NCBI GenBank assembly: GCA_964058845.1
Contig: CAXKVR010000180.1
Span: 23,439 to 87,438, forward strand
Reading direction: 5' to 3'
Source: Carex sylvatica
Taxonomy: Eukaryota > Streptophyta > Magnoliopsida > Poales > Cyperaceae
DNA: 64,000 nucleotides
The translations under genes were made by a program, and so were the position numbers. The notes below the pieces were generated by a model, which was not told the origin of the DNA, made no database searches, and saw nothing but the letters and a program-made list of their open reading frames with translations. This document shows positions 35,815 through 48,628 of this stretch, piece by piece (position 1 is the first letter of the stretch; every line of letters starts with the position of its first letter).

Positions 35815-36325
35815 TTATTCTTCTTTCAAAATTCCAGGTAACAACCATAAGAGAATGTATGCATATGCAAGATGAAAAGGAAACAAAAAAATTTAATTAC
35901 TAAATATTGAAGAATCAGAGAAAAGAAAAAGAAAAAAAGAGATATTAACAACCAAACCCACCTCAATATGAAATGCCGTTTTGGTTGAATTATCAAAACA
36001 TGTTTCTCTTTAGAAAAGAAAAGGACAATATTCTTTCTATGATCAATTTAAATTATCAAAAAGAGATGAAATTCCATAGTAATATAAGTTTATTCTCGTT
36101 CTCTTTTCAAAATTCCAGATAACGACCATAAGAGACCGTAATTGCATGCAAATCAAGGTGTTTTAAATATTGAGGAACCAGTGAAAAGAAAAAGAAAAAG
36201 AGATGAAGAATCAAACGCACCTCAGTATGAAATGCCCTTTTACGTAGTTAAATTATCACAACATGTTTCTGTTTAATAAAGAAAAAGATGACATTCTTTC
36301 TCTGATCAGTTTATATGTACCACTT
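35787..36325. repeat. Tandem duplication of about 270 bp, two copies
   Basis: Copy 1 and copy 2 share CAAAATTCCAG (35827, 36108), GACCATAAGAGA-type blocks, GAAAAGAAAAAGAAAAA, TATGAAATGCC and CATGTTTCT. The offset is 281 bp at the start and about 263 bp at the end, so indels have accumulated. Confidence 0.8.
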
Positions 36326-36390
36326 TCTTTCTTCAATCATATTTTTCTTGTCATCCTTTTTATTTACTTTAGAATAAAGGTCAAGTAAAG

Positions 36391-36592
36391 GAGAACAGCT
36401 TGGATCCGATGACTATTGAATCCAAAGTGGTTCCAATGAATTCGCTCACCATTAGATCTGTTTTAGAATTCGTGCACACAAATTTTAAAGCATACGCAAA
36501 AGTGTGTGCACAAATCTTAAAGCAGATCTGATGGTGAGCGAACCCATTGAAACCACTTTGAATCTAATAGCCATCGAACCCAAGCTGCTCTG
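36391..36592. mobile_element. Mutator-type foldback MITE, exact 9-bp target duplication
   Basis: CAAGTAAAG flanks both ends (36382-36390 and 36593-36601). The left arm GAGAACAGCTTGGATCCGAT pairs with the right arm ending CCAAGCTGCTCTG, and the pairing continues through CCAAAGTGGTT, CGCTCACCAT and AGATCTG. Nearly the whole 202 bp folds into one hairpin. It is related to 13588-13796. Confidence 0.92.
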
Positions 36593-36601
36593 CAAGTAAA
36601 G

Positions 36602-37540
36602 ACGACAGAATAACTTATTTCACACTTACAGACTTCGAACACAATAGTACAAACAGAGGCTAATTTTTCAATTACTCCTTCATACTAATTAATTTAGTCT
36701 GCGCTTGATTTATAAAATGTAAAATAAAAATAAAATGGAGTAAGTAATTTATTATTTTTAAATTAATTACACAATTAAACATGACATATTAGTTCAACTC
36801 ATAGACGGTGGATTAAGATTAGACGGTTTAAGATAAAGACTTGTTCTATATATTTAGTAGCTGGAGTTGAGACCTTTAAAGCAGTTCACCTAACAAGGGG
36901 TGACATGCATAAATAATAATTAAAAAAACAATGAACTTAGATAGATGGTCAGATATAAAGCTACCAAAGAATCTAAAAGGGCACATGTTTATGCAATTAT
37001 GTGCTGTATATATAAATTATATTGTTGCATTGGCATAGCCACATAGAATCACCTTTTGTTGTGGTTTTAATTTATGGAAAATTAAGATTGTAGTGATAAA
37101 AAAAAATGATTATCGCACTCTACTGACTTTAGTTAACTATCTCTGCAATCCATGGGCGGATCTAGTCAAGGAATGGGAAGCTGTTCAAAATTTTAAAATA
37201 TTTATTATATTAGAGATTAATTAATAATTTTATTTTGACATATACTGATCTTTTTTATTCATCTTAAGTAATTTACATAAAGAAATAAATCAATATTATC
37301 ATGATTCTATATTACCTTTTAATTTTAATATGAACAATAAAAAAACCACTAAAATATAATATAACATGAAATATTTTTTTAGAAATGATGTAATTACTCT
37401 CCTCATATTCAAATCTTAATTCCGTTTCTATTGTAATCGTTAACATATATAGAAGTTGCCTATTTTTCTTTGGGTTAGTTCCATCCGGAGTTCCGGACAG
37501 TAACCAAACTCATATTTTAATTTTTAGAACTCAAATGTTA
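36602..37540. other. AT-rich intergenic DNA
   Basis: No gene or clear repeat was seen. Confidence 0.5.
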
Positions 37541-37549
37541 ATGTTTATT

Positions 37550-37955
37550 GAGGAGGGTTCAAATGCACCATTATTTTGGTGTTTTAATTTACATCATATT
37601 TTTTATCTCTATTTTAAAAGTCTGAATAGTCGATCTGAACCGCTCAATATGATCTTGATAATAAAATATGCTTGGGAACCAAATTTTATATTTTTTAGAA
37701 TATTTTACTATTTTTTTAGATAGGTACAATATTACTTTATCGGATGGTCCAGAATCTCCTTAAAAATGTGATTTTGTATCTATCTTAAAAAATAGTAAAA
37801 AATTCCTAAAAAAATATAGAATTTGGTCTCGAAGCATATTTTATTATGAAGATCATGTTGAGCGGTTCGGATCGACTGTTCAGACTTTGAAAATAAAAAT
37901 AAAAGATGTAGTGAATATTGAAGCACTAAAATGATGGTGCATTTGAACCCTCCTC
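37550..37955. mobile_element. Mutator-type foldback MITE, exact 9-bp target duplication
   Basis: ATGTTTATT flanks both ends (37541-37549 and 37956-37964). Ends GAGGAGGGTTCAAATGCACC and GGTGCATTTGAACCCTCCTC are perfect complements. The mirrored interior includes GTCGATCTGAACCGCTC with GAGCGGTTCGGATCGAC, and a central TAGATAGGTAC palindrome. It is the best preserved member of the large foldback family in this window. Confidence 0.95.
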
Positions 37956-38170
37956 ATGTTTATTTGTTTGTTCATCATCGTGTATTTCATTATATAAAAA
38001 TTGGGGTGATTATAACCATAATAAGTAAAGACTGATATGGCTAATGACATCTATAATAATACTTTAGTGGCTATGAGATCTTCATAATGTCTTGATGATT
38101 GATCGTGAACTACCACAATACACTTTAGTGGGAATACCAAAAAGTATGCATATAAGTATATAACATGTAT

Positions 38171-38550
38171 GAGGGAGACTATGATAACATGCATGTACGG
38201 ATCAACTTTGCTACGGAACTATATCTCTATTTATAAAATTCAAACATTCAATATATACCGTTAAGTCTAATTTCCATATGAATATATACTAGGAAATCGA
38301 ATTATATATAATTTAAAATTTTACTATTTCTTATAGATAAATAGAAAATCACTTATTTAAAAAGTATGGATATTAAAAGTAGTGATTTTTTACCTATCTC
38401 AAAAGTAATAAACCAATTCTAAAATATATAAAATTTGGTCTATAATATTTTAATATGAAGATCTAAACAGTTTTGATCAATTATTTAAACTTTAAAAATA
38501 AAAATAAAAATAAAAATTTAATATGGATCGATTAGTAATATGTATATTAA
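38171..38550. mobile_element. Worn foldback MITE
   Basis: GAGGGAGACTATGATAAC on the left resembles the GAGTGAGGCTATGGTAA end of the 15864 element. The interior has the family's mirrored block (TATAGATAAATAGAAAATCAC and GTGATTTTTTACCTATCTC) and ATGAAGATCTAAACAG. The right end is eroded and no target duplication was found. Confidence 0.6.
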
Positions 38551-38814
38551 TTGTTTGATTTTTTTTATATATGTACATTTAGCTCCTTCTATATAATATA
38601 ATAATTTTGAAGGGCTTTCATGTTAAATTCCAGAATTAAAAATGTTGCTTCATTTTCCAAATCTCTCGCTTCAAAATTTGGAAGATAAAAAAGGTCCACT
38701 TTTGATTAAGATATAGCTCGTCAAAGCCTCGAAGGCATAGAATAGGCTAGGCACCAAGGCAAAGAAACTAGGCTTTGATTACAAATAAAGTACTTTAAAA
38801 TTGAAAAAGTTATG

Positions 38815-40582
38815 CTCTACAGACTTTTGTCTACATTTTGTTCACAGCGCTATCCACCAACAGACTTTTAACGACGTTTTCAAACTGTCTTAACTGTTTT
38901 ATTTTATAACTTCCCGATTTATTTTTTTCTCTTCCCAATTTTTCTAATCAATCTCTTATCTCTTATCAAGTTCTCTGCTCCGATAGATCTAAATCTCTTT
39001 TCTTTCGTTCATCAAAATTTCTCTTCTGATCTAATTATAAGAGAAATCAAATTCAATGAATTCTCTCTCTTTTCGTTTTATTCTCTTCTGATCTACACCT
39101 TTACCTCCGCGTGTAACAAATTATTAAAAACTCAAATCGAATTTGGAGAATCGATTCCGAAGGGGATATATATCCAATGAATTATCTCCCTTTCTAATTT
39201 TCTATTTCTTCATTAGGTGGAGCGACGGCAGCAACGGCCGTGACGGCACCGATGGCCGCGACGGTCTCTCTCTTCGCCGATATCTCTCTCCGCTGAGTTC
39301 TCGAGATCGGTAGCGATAACTGTTGACGTCATCTCTCCATATGAGGCCTCGTGCTCAACTCCGCCGTGTGAGTATTGATATTATCATTTTATATTATTCA
39401 CCCTGTTAATTTTACAATATTCATTTTGTGAAAATTTGGAGGAAAGAGAGATGCGATATGGAGTATTGATCTTGTCATTTTACAGTATTCACCATGTTAA
39501 TTTTACAGTATTCATCTTGTCATTTTACAGTATCCATCTTGTAAAAATCTGGAGGAAAGAGATGATAGAGAGGCGATATGGAGTATTGATCTTGTAATTT
39601 TACAGTATTCACCCTGTTAATTTTACAGTATTTATCTTGTGATTTTGCAGTATTCATCTTGTGAAAATCTGGAGGAAAGAGATGTTAGAGAGGCGATATG
39701 GAGTAATTATCTTGTAATTTTACATTATTCACCCTGTTTATTTTATAGTATTCATCTTGTCATTTTACAGTATTCATCTTCTGAAAATCTGGAGGAAAGA
39801 GATGATAGAGAGGCGATATGGAGTATTGATCTTGTCATTACAGTATTCACTCGGTTAATTTTACAGTATTCATCTTATGAACAGTTACTAATGTTTAACA
39901 ATGTGGTTGTGAATATTTGATGTATTGATGATTTATAGTTTGCATCTGTTAGTTTTACTGTTTACACCTTTTAAATTTATAGTATTGAATTTTGCAGTGT
40001 ATTTATCTCTGTTTTATAGTGTTTTAGGTTTCAGATTTACAGTTTTATAGTTTACATTTGAAAATTTTACAGTATTGAAGCTCTATGGTTTGCATCTATA
40101 TATTTTACAGTATGTGTAGTGTTAATTTATAGGATATAGTGTTAATTTATAGGATATAGATGCATATATAAATATTAATAATTGAAGAAAAAAATTATGA
40201 ATTTTTTTTCAAAACAATTAAAATTAATTTTAATTTTGAAAAAGAAAATTTGATTCAAAAAAAATAATTTTGTATATTTTTTGGGATTATTTTGAAAAGA
40301 CTGTAAGTTTGAAAGTGGTTCAATTTTAAAATGTTATAGAAGATTTTAAAACTGTAATTAACTGTAAGTTAGAGAAGTACATCAAGTGGTCTCGCATCAA
40401 GTACAGTTAGTTTAGCAAGTTGTGCAAGTTGTAAGTACATAAAGTGGTCTCGCTAGATATTAGAATTTTAAAGTGTGTTTTTTATAAGATTAGTTACATA
40501 AATTTACAGTATTGAATATGAAATTTTATAGGATTCGCGCAAGTCAAATGATAATTTTTCTGTGAACAAATCGTGAACAACT
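38815..40582. mobile_element. Candidate 1.8-kb non-autonomous element with internal tandem array
   Basis: AGTTATG flanks both limits (38808-38814 and 40583-40589). Near the left end ATTTTGTTCACAG, and near the right end CTGTGAACAAAT, form a short inverted match. The left part holds a pyrimidine-rich and then GC-rich stretch (39200-39370, CGACGG-type codons), followed by the 120-bp array. No protein is encoded. The ends are weak, so the limits are provisional. Confidence 0.4.
39370..39890. repeat. 120-bp tandem repeat, about four copies
   Basis: GCGATATGGAGTA recurs at 39452, 39573, 39693 and 39813. Each unit is built of shorter blocks of the type TTTTACAGTATTCA(C/T)C with CTGTTAA or TTGTCA, plus AATCTGGAGGAAAGAGA. 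Degenerate TTTTACAGTATT blocks continue to about 40130. Confidence 0.93.
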
Positions 40583-40700
40583 AGTTATGGATAATTAGAT
40601 GTTTTCTTTAAAATTTCCTCCGTATTGTGTTTGTTTTTCAAAAATAATGATGAAAGTGAATGTCAAATCGGAAGACAAAATTCTGAGGAGAATGTGAGAA

Positions 40701-40885
40701 TAGAAATAAATATGCTACGATCCAATTGTAGGGTACTACGATTCTAAATCCAACATTTTATTTTTTGAGGTGCATGAATTTTTATAGAAGTTATTTTTAA
40801 TGCACAAATCTCAAACAAATGAAAGATTAGATTTAGAATCGTAGGACTCTACAATCCCAGTTAGGATCGTAGCAGATTTATTTCC
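40701..40885. mobile_element. Palindromic MITE of about 185 bp
   Basis: GAAATAAATATGCTACGATCC on the left and GGATCGTAGCAGATTTATTTC on the right pair, as do CTACGATTCTAAATC and GATTTAGAATCGTAG. TGTGAGAA flanks both sides (40693-40700 and 40886-40893), which would suit an 8-bp hAT-type duplication. Confidence 0.8.
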
Positions 40886-41269
40886 TGTGAGAAAGAGGTG
40901 AAATTTACAACGTGTTGTGTTTAATAATTTTTTGCATATAAATTGAATTATTTAAAGAGAATTAATATTTTTGTGGAAGCGATGATTTATTTCTTTGTAT
41001 ATAATTTGTATACAAATAAAATTACGTGTAACAAAAATATTCTAAACTCCTTTTTTTTTAAGGAAATTATAAGTTTAAATTTAAATAAAAATATATAGTA
41101 ATATTATATTTTAGTTTTATTTTGAGAGATATTATACTTTATAGGTGTTAAGTTATTGACTGTATTTTTTTATAAAAAACAAATAGTGAAGTATCTTATT
41201 ATCTTGTATTGTATAAATTTTATTTTTTTATTAAAATAATTTAAAATTTTGGTCCCTCTATGTGAAATT

Positions 41270-41430
41270 CAAAGATTTAAATAGTGTTTATTGCGTTATA
41301 GCTTAATAGTTAAAAAGTTGGTGTTATGTTTATATTATGCCACTACAGCGTGCTATAATATTGATAGCGTTATAACTTTTATAGTCCGAAAACGTTATAG
41401 CATGCTATTTAGAAACATATTAAAATTCTA
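41270..41430. repeat. Dispersed repeat, partner near 59700-59850
   Basis: AATAGTTAAAAAGTTGGTGTTATGTTTATATTATGCCACTA-type sequence with the later TATAGTCCGAAAACGTTAT block recurs in diverged form at 59700-59850. The family is not recognised. Confidence 0.5.
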
Positions 41431-41643
41431 GTTCTGTTTCTAATTTGTCTTCTGACTTAAATGATGCTAAAAACAAGCTTATAAAAATGTATCTATAAAC
41501 CTAAATAATTATAAAGTTCTAAAAATATTTAAAAAATTATATTTCATTCTAAATTTTTTTAATTCCATCCTTTCGCATGTGCTGGCTAGATCTTTCCAGA
41601 GGGATAAGTATGCATATTTAAGGGTAACTCAAAGATCTTTTCA

Positions 41644-42074
41644 GAGTAAAGCTAGAGTGTGACGTGCTCACTAAGAAAGTTTGGTGAGCATAACTTTAAA
41701 AGTATATCGGATCGATATTAAATGTCGAATTTAAACCATTGAAATTTATGTACTTCATATATAAGTGATGCATATACATGCAAAATTTTGAAAGTTTCGA
41801 ATTTATTTGCTACACAGGCAAGTGGTCAAAAAAATAATAAAAATTGAATATATAAAATAACTTATAAATTAACGTATAAAATATTTATTTCTTTGAGCAC
41901 TTGACCATATAGCAAATAAACTCGAAACTTTCAAAATTTTGCATGTATATGCATCACTCATGAAGCACATGAATTTCAACTGTTTGAATTCGGCGTATGG
42001 AATTGATCCGATAAACTTTTGAAGTTATGTTCACCAAACTCTCTTGGTGAGCACGTCACACCCTAGTTTTACTC
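41644..42074. mobile_element. Mutator-type foldback MITE, exact 9-bp target duplication
   Basis: ATCTTTTCA flanks both sides (41635-41643 and 42075-42083). Ends are GAGTAAAGCTAGAGTGTGAC and, reversed, GAGTAAAACTAGGGTGTGAC; the mirror continues through GTGCTCACTAAGA. The short open frame at 42044-42283 merely crosses its right end. Confidence 0.95.
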
Positions 42075-42083
42075 ATCTTTTCA

Positions 42084-45000
42084 TTATGATAATTATAACA
42101 ACACTTATTATCACATCATTATCAGTATTATTATTATATTATATATTATCATGTTTGTGGTGTTATCAAATTAAATGGTCGGTTTCAAGAGGCAGTAATT
42201 TGGCATCTAACCATCACAAAATTCCCAGTACTATCGCCTATCGCCGACCTCTCATAATAATAATAAAAAATTTAATTAATTAATTGAAATCAAGATTGAT
42301 CAGGCAGTCCAAGTCAAAACCGTAGCTTTTGATGTAGTGGTACCACATTGACCCCTTAGAATTAGATAAAGAAAAAATAAAAGATTGAAAAAAAAAAGGT
42401 AAAACAATACCGACACTCACCGACTGATTTATGACCTCTTGCATTTTCATCTTTTATTATTCTCTCTTTTACAACAACCGAATATAATTAAAGTATTTGA
42501 CCGTTTAGAATATTTGTAGTCGAATCAAAATCCAACTCAGTTGCTATTTAGAATTTAGAAGGTTCGATTTGAAATTTGTGTTTTAGAATTTAAATTCGGA
42601 CCGTTTATGCACTGAGCTCTTTAAAATTCGCGCTAAGATATAATGAATGGACCGCATTCAAACTCAAACGGTGAGATACTATTGGTGATATGAATTCGTA
42701 CAACCAGTCTTTTGCAATTATTTTCCAACAAATAAAATTTACAGGCGATACAATTAATTTCACTCTCATTTTTACAATAATAATTTTAAAAAGTAGCGAA
42801 AAAAAAAAAAACGGGCGATTAAACTCTAGCTGCCTCCTTCCTCCTCCCTCACTTTATTATGTTCCTGCTTTGAGCTCTTTTAGTTTTTACTTCCGACAAC
42901 TACAAGTGATATTTTTCTTTTTTTCTCGGCTCTACCTTTTCGAATAGAAAGAAGAATGACAGAGAGGAGAGGAAGCTGAGTTGACCAGAGTCGATTAGAA
43001 TTGAGAGCACGGTATTGTAGGAATGTGGAGATTCGGTCGTTGGATCGCGACAGCTATCTGACATAAACGGAACTGGTCATGGAGAAAAACAGAGAATGAG
43101 ATAATAAAGTGTTTAAAAGTGTATATAAGTATAATTAGATAATTAGAATAATTTTTGATGATTTCATGAGAATAAAGAAATTTAAATCTAAAAAGAAGAG
43201 TTATTTTACTTGTTGTAATACATTTTTTTATTGATGAAATTGTTACTAAGCATTTAAATTACTGATTTTAAAAAAAAGATAGTTTAATTATTTTATAAGA
43301 TTCTTTGTTGGAGAATTTTTTTTTTATAAGAATAAATTATCTATCATATATAAATTAAATTGAACAGTTCTAAATAATCATTTTAATTTTCCAAACTCGT
43401 AACGTGGAAGTTATATCATTAATATTAGCTGCTCGGTGCTTTGCTTTAATTTTCATTTGCAATAAAAACGAGTATAATGATATGATGTAAATTAGGTGAC
43501 TGAGAAAAATAGAATATGCTTTCTGATTTGTATGATGAACACTGTAAGCGTGCGTTTATGCATATCGTTAATTGCAATATCATCTGACAGTTTCTATCAT
43601 GGCATTTTAAAAAAAAATCAATCATTCATGGCCATTTCATACGTAATTTGATTGGATGCAATTGTTAGGAAATCGATTAAATTACTATTCTACATTTGAT
43701 TTCCACGCATAACAACTTAAAAAATGAAGCAAGAGAACTTTCAAAAGGCAACGTGGGTCATTACACACGCTAAAGAAAAGTGATATTGATTTATGTAATG
43801 AATAGTTGTGCTCCGCCTCCACATTCATGTCCATGAATTAGTTACCAGCTAAAAAAAGGAAAAGTGAGAACCATTTGATGTTTAATTATATTTTTTTATT
43901 TAATGCGCCAAATTCATACGGACACTAGACAGACTGAGACTGCTGATGAGCTGGATACAAAAGAAACTCATATCATATGCTTTCCTGCAAAACGGATCTA
44001 AAGTCACCTCTATAATTATAAAAAAAAAAAATGTATATTAAAATTTAACTGAATTTTTTTTCTCAAAGTTTGATTTCACTTTATAATTATGAATACTCGA
44101 ATTTAAAATTCAACGATTACACATTATGTATTTTACGTTTCAACTTTTAATCTAAACTTTCTAGTTCTATTTGTTTCAGCCTCTAATCTAATTTTTTTAG
44201 TTCTATCTGTTTTTATGTAACATAGACTCTTCTAATTGATGTTAACATCTCTGTATGTTCCAAGCAGGCAGGTTGAATGATTTGACGTGGGAATTGCTTG
44301 CGTTGTAGTCTTGTAGAACTCTGCTCTTTCATTATTGTTTCTTATCATTGTCTTTTTTTTAACACTAGACAGAGGCTGTCAACTTGTATATATCTTGTCA
44401 TTGTCATTAACAATTTAATTAATTACTAAACTTATCCAAATGAATGTAGTTAGGATCTAAGGTATGTCAGTATGGAAAGGGTTCTTTTCAATCATTCAAT
44501 CGTTCATACATAATTATTGTTATCTACCTTGTACTTAACTAATTAAGATTTAATTTGCTTGACAAACAGTGCAATCAGGGGTGTTAACTGGTATGAAACG
44601 GGTCGGGTTAAAGCATTTCATATCATTAGCTGTTATGATAACGAAAAAAACTTTACCCTTACCCAACCAATTTTTTTTATCTGTACTCGTTTTATCGAAT
44701 ATGATACGGATCGAGTAAAGGATAAAAGGATGTTATTATATGTGTGTATCATATATGATAACGGGTAAGAAATGGTTTTTATATGTATCCTTGTTTGTTA
44801 TGTCAATATATTTATTTTTATCCTTACTTATATCCGACAAGCTAAATGAGAATTTTTTTTCGCTTATCCATTTTATCGAATACAGTATGAATTGAATAAA
44901 CAAATAAAAAGATGTCACTGACACCTTAATGCACTCTGATTGAAACGGTTGTCAAATACAATTAGAGGTGTTCAAATAATTAAGGCTAGAATAAATTAAT

Positions 45001-46951
45001 TTGTTATTCTAACAAATGAGACACAGACTAAGGTCCACACTCCACACAATAGTTACTATTGTATTTTTTTTGGTAATTTTATTATTTTGTTTAAATGGAG
45101 AAAATTATTCTTATCGGACGGTCTATAAATTAAGTAGTCTTTTCGATCTATATATCAATAGGCTAGGCAACGAATAGATTACATAATAATTTTTGGTACT
45201 AATGATTGTCAAGATATGATATATACTTTAGATTGCACACTTAATTATCTCTACAACTACTTTGTCTCATCTGATTGCTTTATCTCATCAATCATATAGT
45301 AATTATTTATCTTAATCTTTGACTACTATATATATGTTAATCAGTTCATCCATTGCTAGCTTCACATGTGGAATAAAAAATTGAGTCCAACTTTGATTTT
45401 TTTTTTTCTTTCTTTTTACCATAATTTTATACCAGTTGGAGAGCAAAAAAAAAATACTAATTAACATAAGATAAGTTATTCTAATTAGATCAAAATCCAA
45501 CCAAATTTCATGGAATATTAGGAGCCTTGATTTATTCCAAACAAAGAAAACTAGCTCCATATTTTTAAGAATCATGATAACAATCTCCGCAGGTCTATCC
45601 CCGCAAAAAACTTCACACAAACTGCCAAAATTATGGGGACCGATCAGTCATTAATAAGCGTTTCATAAACTGTTAGTATTTAATTTGAAACATCAAAGTA
45701 TTTATCTTGAATTTGCAAAGTATTAATTCCTATGTAATGATCTCTATTTATGAAAGAATAAATTAATAAAAACTTTAAGTTATTTAATGATTGTTATTTA
45801 AAAAGAATTCTCAAAATAGATACAACTTTTTATAAATTAAATGTACTAGAAGGATCACAATAATTTATATATTACCTAGAAGTGACTTTTGAACCGGAAT
45901 CAATAACTCAGAATCCATGCATTTTTATTTTTTAACAATAACACATAACGAAATATATTAATTTTTCTTACAGTCGCGAAAAATCCAGCTTGGAAAATAT
46001 TGATCGGGTTATTTGTTACAGTCTTTCTAATAAATCAAATTGTATTGTATTCCATCTATTTTCAAAGAAATATATCCAACATTTCTAATATTTTCATAAA
46101 AAAAATATAAATTTCTGTTTTGTAAAAAAAAAAAATGTTGGGACCGTGGAATTTTTTCACAGTTTGGAATTGAAACCCCACAGCTTTGGTATTTTTAAAA
46201 TAATTTTTTAATTGAGTAAAAATAAAAATGTCGGATCACTTAGAGATCAGTTACTAAATAATTTTAAATTACACATAATTTATAACAATATATCAAATGC
46301 AAAAAAAAAAATTATATTTCGACGATATTTGACGTTAGCTACTAGAATATTTAAAAAAATATATTCTTAATTTATCTCATCATCTTAATACAAAATATAT
46401 ATCAAATGTCTGAATGGAGCAATGAAGTATTTTTATTCATACATTTTCTTATCTCTTCATTTGGTGCGATCAACTGGCAATAGAACATATGCTCTCTTTA
46501 TTTTTTAATTATCTTTTTTAACTTTTAGCTAATAGTGCAACCCCCACAATTGGACGAACCTTGCCACCCAAAAGATATTGTAAAAATAATATAATAATAA
46601 TATAAAACAAAAGGACACAAGCTACGACAAGCCTCACAAGCACCTATGCTTTTAAAAAGAAAAAATACAAGGAAGACCAAACTAGCAACACAACAATTAC
46701 CCTGTTATATGGTTTTAGTGACTCAAATAATTGTGATTCTTTATACTGTTTGGTTGTTTTGGTTGCGGAATGTGAGCAGTTTGATGAAGTTTGATGAATA
46801 TTGGATTAAATTTGGTTTAATATTTGGTCAAATTTATTTGATTTGTATCAAGATTCACGAGGTCAGTTTTTAAGATTTTTTTTTAATAAATGTTAGAGGT
46901 TTAGTGGCAAGTAATCAAGATTCACGCAGCTAGTTTTTAAGATTCATGCCG
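42084..46951. other. Long AT-rich gene-free stretch
   Basis: Nearly 5 kb without a supported gene. Near 44575 GGGGTGTTAACTGGTATGAAA resembles a hAT-type end, but no matching right end with a duplication was found. Open frames in both strands are short and of low complexity. Confidence 0.55.
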
Positions 46952-46960
46952 CTATTTACA

Positions 46961-47149
46961 GGAACCGAATTCTCTGCTCTCCTGGAGGCAGAAATTTTCT
47001 GTCCCCAGAGTCACTCGGTGTGGGTCTGAGGTGGGCCCCCAGTTCAAATATTAAAAGTGACCGATTTTCTTTAACAGTGATCGTCTCCACACACAGTGAC
47101 TGAGGAGGCAGAAAATTCCTGCACTCAGGGAGACAAAAGATTCAGAGTC
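46961..47149. mobile_element. Mutator-type MITE, exact 9-bp target duplication
   Basis: CTATTTACA flanks both sides (46952-46960 and 47150-47158). The arms pair imperfectly: GAATTCTCTGCTCTCCTGGA with CAGGGAGACAAAAGATTC, and GGCAGAAATTTTCTG with CAGAAAATTCCTGC. It is more GC-rich than its surroundings and distinct from the other families here. Confidence 0.88.
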
Positions 47150-47158
47150 CTATTTACA

Positions 47159-48037
47159 TAAGAGAAGACATTGTTTTTGTTATTAGACCAAAAACTAATT
47201 TTTTTAGTTTTTGAGATTTATGCATATCAAATATACACAAATTTTAATGTGTGAATGACTTTGACTGGGTACCGAACCAAATTTAGTATGATGCTCATCA
47301 AACTGTCTTCACTTTTTTTTTTTTTTGGTTGGGTTTGAAACTTTAGATGCATGAAAGCAAACTCTATATTATTTACAATTAATTTCCATGGGATAAAATA
47401 GTAAAGTGTTACAAACCTTGGAGAATTTTTTTTTTTTAGCAAAATTTGGATAAGTTTTTCTTGATCAGCTCGTGCCAGTTTGATAGCAATTGGCTACTCT
47501 GAGGCTTTTTTTTTTTTTCAAAATTTTTGGATACAGAATATCTCAAATAAAAATATTGACAAAATTAATTTGACTTCATACATCGTACTAATTCTATATT
47601 TTTTATTTTGTTTTTATTAGTCATGCACTGCATTAAGTCAAATTAGATCTGTCAATATTTTTATCCTAGCATATAAAATCCTATATGCATATATATATAT
47701 TTTTTGACAATAGTGGGTGAAATTCATCTGTTTTTTTATGAAACCAGAATCAAGATTTTACAATATATATGTTTGGTACAATCTTTGTACCAATCAACAA
47801 AAGAGGAGAAGTTCGAAATTACATTTTTTTTCTTCAGGCATCAGACAAAGCCCGAAACTAGCTAACTCGAAAGACAACCAAGCAGCTATAAACTTTGCTA
47901 GGAGATAGAATCATGGCATATTACAAAACACAGTTTTTAAGGAGCAAATCAGAAATTTGTCAGTGGTATCCAACCAAAATCCTATATCTAAAATCCAATA
48001 TATAATACCCCTTCTTGAAAAATTCTCAGTGGTATGG
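47159..48037. other. AT-rich intergenic DNA
   Basis: Poly-T runs near 47310 and 47505, but no gene or complete element. Confidence 0.5.
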
Positions 48038-48045
48038 TATCCAAC

Positions 48046-48620
48046 TAGGGGTGTAAACGAGCTAGCTCGGGCCGAGCTGGGCCTTAGCTCGGCTTGTTTA
48101 TTTTGACTCGAGCCTGAATTGAGCGAGCTGGACTTAGGTCATCCGAGCCAAAAACTTCTGGCTCACTCATGACAAGTTAGTCCGAGCTAGCTCGCGAACT
48201 GACGAGCTGGCTCGCTGGGATTTATTGAACTACTATTATACAAATTAAAAAATATAAAAATAAGAAAATCCATTTAAAAAAATTAAGAAATCGTCTAGCA
48301 AACACATCTTCAAGCAACTGAAGCCCATATCCTTTATTTTCAGACCAAAAATACATTAATTTTGCATAATTACGTCTTTGAAAATGAGACTAGACTTAAA
48401 ATTATACGGGGCTAAACCCTAAATCCACTATAACTTAATGAGCCGAGCTGGCTCGGTCTGAGCTGACCCTTGGCTCAGCTCGTTTATTTTGGCCCGAGCC
48501 AGAACCGAGCTGACTCGTTAACCGCTCGGTCCACTACCGAGAAAACTGTTAGCGAACGAGCTAGAGCCGAGCCACGAACGAGTCACGAGCCACGAGCCGC
48601 GAGCTTTTTTGACAGCCCTA
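48046..48620. mobile_element. Non-autonomous hAT element, exact 8-bp target duplication
   Basis: TATCCAAC flanks both sides (48038-48045 and 48621-48628). Ends are TAGGGGTGTAAACGAGC and, reversed, TAGGGCTGTCAAAAAAGC. Subterminal GAGCTGGCTCG, CCGAGC and GAGCCGAGC motifs are dense in both halves. The AT-rich core (48230-48425) carries no transposase. Confidence 0.93.
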
Positions 48621-48628
48621 TATCCAAC

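Noticed and set aside
42044..42283. 79-codon frame
   Set aside because: It crosses the right end of a MITE and its target duplication; low-complexity Ile/Leu/Ser peptide.
44560..44980. Possible hAT element starting GGGGTGTTAACTGG
   Set aside because: No matching right end with an 8-bp duplication could be located.
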